DNA of 64,000 nucleotides, taken from the NCBI RefSeq assembly GCF_001888805.2, contig NZ_CP019113.1, forward strand, positions 3,100,001 to 3,164,000, given 5' to 3'. Below are positions 59,830 to 64,000 of the stretch, one piece after another (positions within the stretch are counted from its first letter, which is position 1; each line of letters starts with the position of its first letter). The notes beneath the pieces are model-generated. The model saw nothing but the letters and a program-made list of their open reading frames with translations. It searched no databases and was not told where the DNA came from. The translations under genes and the position numbers were made by a program. Origin of the DNA: Enterobacter sp. SA187 (GTDB lineage Bacteria; Pseudomonadota; Gammaproteobacteria; Enterobacterales; Enterobacteriaceae).

Positions 59830-60540
59830 TCAGGCAGTGTGCGGGCTGAGCACGCGTCCCAGCGCGGCAAGCAGCGTATCGAGGATCAGCGCAAAGAGCG
59901 CGGTCGCCGCAGCGCCGAGGATCAGCGTCGGGAAATCGTTCAGGTAGATGCCGGGGAAAATCAGCTCGCCATAACTGCTGGCGCCAATCAAAAACGCCAG
60001 CGGCGCAGTGCCCACGTTGATGGCGGTGGCGATGCGGATGCCTGACAGCATCACCGGCCAGGCGTTCGGCAGTTCCACCTGGCGCAGGCTCTGCCATTTG
60101 GTCATGCCAATGCCTCTGGCGGCTTCCAGCAGCGAAGGTTGCACGCCGCACAGACCGGCATAGGTGTTACGCACAATCGGCAGCAGCGAGGCGAGGAACA
60201 GCGCGATGATCGCCGGCGTATCGCCAATCCCGAAAATCACCATCGCCAGCGCCAGCACTGCCAGCGGCGGCAGGGTGTTGCCGACGTTGAAGATCTGCAT
60301 GATGTACTCCGCAAAACGGCGGCATGCCGGGCGGCTGAGCAGGATCCCGCTGGGAATGCCGACCAGCAGCGCGAAGAACATCGAACTGAAGACGAGGATC
60401 ATGTGCTGTTGCCCGAGATACAGCAGATCAACCTGCCGCTCGCGGATAGTTTGCAGGCCGATACTCCAGACCAGCAGGGCGATGACAATAAGCAGCGCGG
60501 CCACAAAAAGCAGCGCGCGAACAAGGGGGGATCTTTGCAT
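59830..60540 (-). CDS. osmY: Osmoprotectant ABC permease OsmY
   Basis: The first permease of the operon, 236 aa, with about six helices and an EAA loop LLEAARGIGMTKWQSLRQVELPNAWPV. The start MQRSPLVRALLF at 60540 has GGGAG 10 bases upstream; an ATG 8 codons earlier overlaps that SD. The name OsmY here means the OsmU permease (Salmonella usage), not the E. coli periplasmic OsmY. A short inverted repeat GCAACA/TGTTGC lies 33 bases upstream. Confidence 0.9.
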   Translation of the reverse strand: MQRSPLVRALLFVAALLIVIALLVWSIGLQTIRERQVDLLYLGQQHMILVFSSMFFALLVGIPSGILLSRPACRRFAEYIMQIFNVGNTLPPLAVLALAMVIFGIGDTPAIIALFLASLLPIVRNTYAGLCGVQPSLLEAARGIGMTKWQSLRQVELPNAWPVMLSGIRIATAINVGTAPLAFLIGASSYGELIFPGIYLNDFPTLILGAAATALFALILDTLLAALGRVLSPHTA

Positions 60541-60804
60541 TGCAGTGTGTCTCCCTGGGTGCATGCGTTATTGCAACAGTCTGTTGCGTGTTGTTATGCC
60601 ATGTATCGGCAGGGTGAATGAGCTATAGCAAGCTGCCGGAAAGGATGCCAGTGTGCGGCAAGTTTCTGATCGGGCGAATATTTATACGAACAGCTGCCAT
60701 GCCTTGCGGCGTATAGCGCGATTTGCGGGTCGGGAATTATCTTAAATTGCGACGGTAAAAGTGACGTTGTAACAGTTTGCGTTTGGGATTATCACGCAGC
60801 TGAA
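60541..60804. other. Promoter gap upstream of osmU operon
   Basis: About 265 bases with no gene. It contains the inverted repeat GCAACA-GTC-TGTTGC (60573-60587), a TATAGC -10-like element preceded by C near 60620 on the minus strand (a sigma-S-like context, in keeping with osmotic induction), and a Ter-like CGTTGTAAC at 60765 that does not meet the consensus. Confidence 0.45.
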
Positions 60805-60836
60805 CAAAAAAGCCGCACGGACGACGCCGCGCGGCT
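60805..60836 (-). terminator. dmsD terminator
   Basis: On the minus strand AGCCGCGCGG and CCGTGCGGCT pair around CGTCGT, then TTTTTTG, 15 bases past the dmsD stop. Confidence 0.88.
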
Positions 60837-60850
60837 CACAGAGGTGTGGC

Positions 60851-61462
60851 TTATTTATACAGCGGCTTTTCCGCCACCGGGATCAGCAGATGCGTTTGCC
60901 AGGCCGCGAGGGTTAAGCGCGTCAGTTCACCGAGCGCCTGATAAAACGGATGGGCGGCATGTTCCGCGAACACGGCGAGCCAGCGCCCGGCCCACGGCAG
61001 CAGATGCCAGGCCAGCAGCTGTTCGCATTCAGCTTCCCGCTTTTCTTCCATCAGCCAGGCCGTCATCATCAGCAGCGTGCCGATATGATCTTCCGGTTCA
61101 TTTTGCCCCGGCGCAAAAACAATGTTGTTGTCACGCATCCACTGGCGCAGCGCCAGCGTCGAGTCGCCGAACAGGACATTTTCGCGATCCAGCCACACCG
61201 ATCCCCATGGCGGGGCGGGTAACGCCCAGGGGCCGAGGAACAGGCGCTGCCAGGCGTCCGGCAGCGGTTCATCGGCAGAGGCGGTAAAGCGCGCCGCCAG
61301 CGGCGTCAGCGCATCGGGCAGTAGCGGCCACTGTTCCTGCCAGGCAGGATCCTGAAGCGCCGCCACCAGCGGGGCGGCCTGTTCGCTCTGCGGCGGGTAG
61401 TAAAATAACGCGCCCAGAACCCGGGCGGCAACGGCAAACGCCTGACGCTGTGCGTCATCCAT
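60851..61462 (-). CDS. dmsD: Twin-arginine leader-binding chaperone DmsD
   Basis: A redox-enzyme maturation chaperone of 203 aa (E. coli 204), all-helical, that binds the Tat signal peptides of DmsA and YnfE/F before export. Conserved TorD-family residues include LFLGPWALPAPPWGSVWLD and the NEPEDHIGTLLMM motif (E-P-D-H). Last gene of the ynf operon, 14 bases after ynfH. Confidence 0.95.
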   Translation of the reverse strand: MDDAQRQAFAVAARVLGALFYYPPQSEQAAPLVAALQDPAWQEQWPLLPDALTPLAARFTASADEPLPDAWQRLFLGPWALPAPPWGSVWLDRENVLFGDSTLALRQWMRDNNIVFAPGQNEPEDHIGTLLMMTAWLMEEKREAECEQLLAWHLLPWAGRWLAVFAEHAAHPFYQALGELTRLTLAAWQTHLLIPVAEKPLYK

Positions 61463-61476
61463 AAAACACTCCTGAT

Positions 61477-62334
61477 TTATCCACCAACCGCCATACCGAC
61501 GGTCATATGTAATCCGTAAAACAGGCCACGGCCCAGCAGCTCGCCCGCCAGCACCAACAGCAGCCCGGCCAGCAAACTGAACACCTGTGGCTCACGACGC
61601 CACAGCAGCGGGCAGATCCAGCAGCCCAGCCCGGCGGCGAGCAGCGCCAGACGCCAGACCTGGAGCGCGGCATAATCCGGCACCAGGGCGGCTGCCTGCT
61701 GTACTGACGACGAGATCGTGGCGAGATCCGCAGTCTGCATGATCACCACCGCCACGCTTGCCAGCAGCGCCAGCACGCTGATAAAGGCAAACACGCCGCC
61801 GTTAAAGGGGATACGCGCCAGACGCAGCAACAGCGCCGCCAGTAACGGGCCGCTCAGCAGCACGGTGAGGAAAAACGCGGCGGTGGTGTAACCGTTATGC
61901 CAGGTCGGCACGGTGTCGATCTGATACACCCGGCTCATGGCATACACAAACACGACGCCGAGGGCCATGCTGACGACAAGCCAGATCCTGCCCAGGGCTT
62001 CAGGCATTTTGCCGATTACCGCCACCAGCCACCACAGGCCGCCGACGGCGAAAAACAGCGATCCGGCGGCGATCTCGTTGCTCAGCGCCGACGCGCCGAT
62101 GCGGTTCAGGGAATTAAATGCCCGCAGGGGCGATCCCAGATGCATCATCGAGGCGATAAAGCCCACGCCCATCAGCAGCCAGAGGAAAAACAGGCTGCGG
62201 GTAAGCCGGGCGCGGTTTTCGCTGTTATCGGCGCACGCCATCCAGCCGAGCCCGCCGACGATAAGCGCGCCGGTGACGCACTGGCCGATGACGGTAAATA
62301 ACACCAGCGGCCATTCATGCCATCCGTTGCCCAT
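61477..62334 (-). CDS. ynfH: Membrane anchor YnfH (DmsC family)
   Basis: An eight-helix membrane anchor of 285 aa, matching E. coli YnfH over its length (MGNGWHEWPLV, SPLRAFNSLNRIGAS.LSNEIAAGSLFFAVGG, HNGYTTAAFFLTVLL). It binds menaquinol and passes electrons to the YnfG iron-sulfur subunit. The start lies 1 base after the ynfG stop, so the genes are coupled. Confidence 0.95.
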   Translation of the reverse strand: MGNGWHEWPLVLFTVIGQCVTGALIVGGLGWMACADNSENRARLTRSLFFLWLLMGVGFIASMMHLGSPLRAFNSLNRIGASALSNEIAAGSLFFAVGGLWWLVAVIGKMPEALGRIWLVVSMALGVVFVYAMSRVYQIDTVPTWHNGYTTAAFFLTVLLSGPLLAALLLRLARIPFNGGVFAFISVLALLASVAVVIMQTADLATISSSVQQAAALVPDYAALQVWRLALLAAGLGCWICPLLWRREPQVFSLLAGLLLVLAGELLGRGLFYGLHMTVGMAVGG

Positions 62335-62335
62335 C

Positions 62336-62953
62336 TCACACCTCCTGCGGGTTAGCCAGAAAGCCGGTTTTGTCCCCGGTGGGGCGGCTGTTGGCGTTGG
62401 GTTTGATCACGATATTAGGCTTTGTAAAATGCCCGGACGGCAGCGGGGCGACGGCATCAAGGCTGCCGTATTTTTCACGCAGCTCGTCAACGGGCGCAAA
62501 GTCCAGCGCGCGCAGCGGGCAGGACTCGACGCAGATCGGCTTTTTGCCCTCCGCCACCCGCGAATGGCAGCCGTCGCACTTGGTCATATGGCCTTTAGCG
62601 GCGTTGTACTGCGGCGCGCCGTACGGGCAGGCCATATGGCAGTAGCGGCAGCCTATGCACACTTCTTCATTCACCACCACAAAACCGTCGTCGCGCTTGT
62701 GCATCGCCCCGCTGGGGCAGACTTTGGTGCAGGCCGGATCGGCGCAGTGGTTGCAGGCAATCGACAGGTAATACGCAAAGACGTTCTGCTGCCAGACGCC
62801 GTTGTCTTCCTGCCAGTCTCCGCCCGCGTATTCATAGATGCGACGGAAACTGACCTCCGGGGTCAGGTCTTTGTAATCTTTGCAGGCCAGCTCGCAGGTT
62901 TTGCACCCGGTGCAGCGGCTGGAATCAATATAAAAGCCGTACTGAGTTGTCAT
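62336..62953 (-). CDS. ynfG: Iron-sulfur subunit YnfG (DmsB family)
   Basis: A 205-aa ferredoxin-like subunit, the same length as E. coli YnfG, with four 4Fe-4S motifs: CTGCKTCELACK, CNHCADPACTKVCP, CIGCRYCHMACP and CDGCHSRVAEGKKPICVESCP. It carries electrons from YnfH to the molybdenum subunit. A 10-base gap separates it from the catalytic subunit upstream. Confidence 0.97.
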   Translation of the reverse strand: MTTQYGFYIDSSRCTGCKTCELACKDYKDLTPEVSFRRIYEYAGGDWQEDNGVWQQNVFAYYLSIACNHCADPACTKVCPSGAMHKRDDGFVVVNEEVCIGCRYCHMACPYGAPQYNAAKGHMTKCDGCHSRVAEGKKPICVESCPLRALDFAPVDELREKYGSLDAVAPLPSGHFTKPNIVIKPNANSRPTGDKTGFLANPQEV

Positions 62954-62963
62954 GGGTTACTCC

Positions 62964-64000
62964 TTAAACCTTCTCAATTTCCACCAGGTTGGTGTGCTGC
63001 GGGTTTCCCTTCGCCAGCGGAGAAGGACGGTGCGTGGTCAGAGTATTGATGCAGGCGCCATGATCGATGCGGTCGCCCGTCATATTGGCCTGATGCCATG
63101 CGCCCTGGCCCATGGCGCTGACCCCCGGCATGATGCGCGGCGTCACTTTGGCGGCAAGGCGCACTTCGCCACGCCCGTTAAATACCCGCACGATATCGCC
63201 ATGTGAAATGCCACGCTGTTTCGCGTCGAGGGGATTGATCCACACTTCCTGACGGCAGGCGGCCTGCAACACATCGACGTTGCCGTAGCTGGAGTGGGTA
63301 CGGGATTTATAGTGGAAACCAAACAGCTGAAGCGGGAAGGTTTTGCGTTCCGGCGAATCCCAGCCTTCAAAGGTGGCGGCATACACCGGCAGGGGGCTTA
63401 TCACTTCATCTTTTGCCAGCTGCCAGCTTGCGGCGATCTCCGCCAGCTGCGCGGAGTAAATTTCAATTTTGCCGGACGGCGTTTCCAGCGGATTCGCCTG
63501 CGGATCTTCACGAAACTTTTTATAGGCAACAAAATGCCCCTGCGGATCCTTGCGCTTATAAATACCCATCGCTTTGAGCTCGTCATACGCCGGCAGCAGC
63601 GGATCTTTCGCCCGCATCTTCGCGTATAAATAATGCAGCCATTCTTCCTGAGTGCGGCCTTCGGTAAAGCGCTGAAAGACGTCCGGCCCCAGGCGTTTTG
63701 CCACTTCGCTTAAGATCCAGTAAATCGGCTTACGCTCGAATTTCGCGGAGGTGGCGGGCTGGATGAAGATCAGATAACCCATATTTCCTGCGTAATCGTT
63801 GGGAATAATATCTTCCTGTTCGACGGTCATCAGATCCGGCAGCAGAATATCGGCATATTTTGCCGACGAGGTCATGAAGTTCTCGATCACCACGATCGTT
63901 TCGCATTTTGACTCGTCCTGCAAAATCTCGTGGGTTTTATTGATGTCTGAATGCTGATTAATCAGCGCGTTTCCCGCGTAATTCCAGATGAACTTGATCG
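62964..64000 (-). CDS. ynfF: Selenate/DMSO reductase-type catalytic subunit, C-terminal part
   Basis: The C-terminal 345 codons of a molybdopterin oxidoreductase; the gene continues beyond the window end. Matches YnfE/YnfF (DmsA family) of E. coli: IVVIENFMTSSAKYADILLPDLMTVEQEDI, then the molydopterin-binding domain LFGFHYKSRTHSSYGNVD and the tail RPSPLAKGNPQHTNLVEIEKV. In E. coli ynfE and ynfF are tandem paralogues used in selenate reduction; which one this is, or whether a single copy exists, cannot be decided. FNR-dependent in E. coli. Confidence 0.9.
   Translation of the reverse strand, partial: IKFIWNYAGNALINQHSDINKTHEILQDESKCETIVVIENFMTSSAKYADILLPDLMTVEQEDIIPNDYAGNMGYLIFIQPATSAKFERKPIYWILSEVAKRLGPDVFQRFTEGRTQEEWLHYLYAKMRAKDPLLPAYDELKAMGIYKRKDPQGHFVAYKKFREDPQANPLETPSGKIEIYSAQLAEIAASWQLAKDEVISPLPVYAATFEGWDSPERKTFPLQLFGFHYKSRTHSSYGNVDVLQAACRQEVWINPLDAKQRGISHGDIVRVFNGRGEVRLAAKVTPRIMPGVSAMGQGAWHQANMTGDRIDHGACINTLTTHRPSPLAKGNPQHTNLVEIEKV

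Noticed and set aside
60761..60776. Ter-like string GTGACGTTGTAACAG
   Set aside because: Four mismatches to the Ter consensus, including the core T before GTTG.

Overview
The window is chromosomal DNA of a member of the Enterobacteriaceae. Almost every protein is a full-length, near-identical-length orthologue of an Escherichia coli K-12 or Salmonella protein, and codon use is GC-leaning. Gene order follows the E. coli ydg/ynf region around the replication terminus. The joins pntAB-uspE-fnr-ogt and bioD2-osmU-dmsD, and several accessory genes absent from K-12, point to an Enterobacter/Kosakonia/Klebsiella-like or Citrobacter-like relative rather than E. coli; the genus cannot be fixed by eye. 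I see no rRNA, tRNA, insertion sequence, prophage or CRISPR array.

Layout. 1-5.1 kb: end of mliC, pdxH, tyrS, gstA, dtpA (pdxY is missing after tyrS). 5.1-11.9 kb: nth and the rsxABCDGE electron-transport operon plus ydgK. 12-13.7 kb: a 6-phospho-beta-glucosidase gene with an AscG-like palindrome where E. coli has cnu, then the tiny gene blr. 13.9-23 kb: ydgJ, add, malY-malX with divergent malI, ydgA, manA. 23.1-27.3 kb: fumA, fumC, and tus with its own Ter site. 27.3-38.8 kb: rstBA, folM, ydgI, ydgH, pntAB, uspE, fnr, ogt.

38.8-47 kb is the most variable part: the sRNA gene mcaS, smrA, an operon pairing a ParD-like protein with a second methionine aminopeptidase, a DUF1272 protein, a GH15 glycosidase behind an SDR oxidoreductase, a BssS-like protein, two unknown small proteins, and mdtJI behind a candidate leader peptide. 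47-52.3 kb: a CHASE4-type GGDEF-EAL protein at the tqsA position, ydgD, asr with ydgU, and an M32 carboxypeptidase. 52.5-57 kb: ynfM/ynfL, mlc, bioD2. 57-64 kb: the osmU osmoprotectant ABC transporter and the ynfFGH-dmsD selenate/DMSO-reductase-type operon, cut by the window end.

How the parts connect. Several genes serve anaerobic or redox life (fnr, ynfFGH-dmsD, pntAB, rsx, the fumarases). Several regulators sit beside or near their targets: MalI between malX and malI, Tus on its own Ter site, Mlc on its own promoter, FNR on its own promoter, and RstA with a perfect RstA box in front of asr 21 kb away. Small genes below usual annotation cut-offs (blr, ydgU, a 47-aa ORF, the mdtJI leader) are recorded here explicitly.
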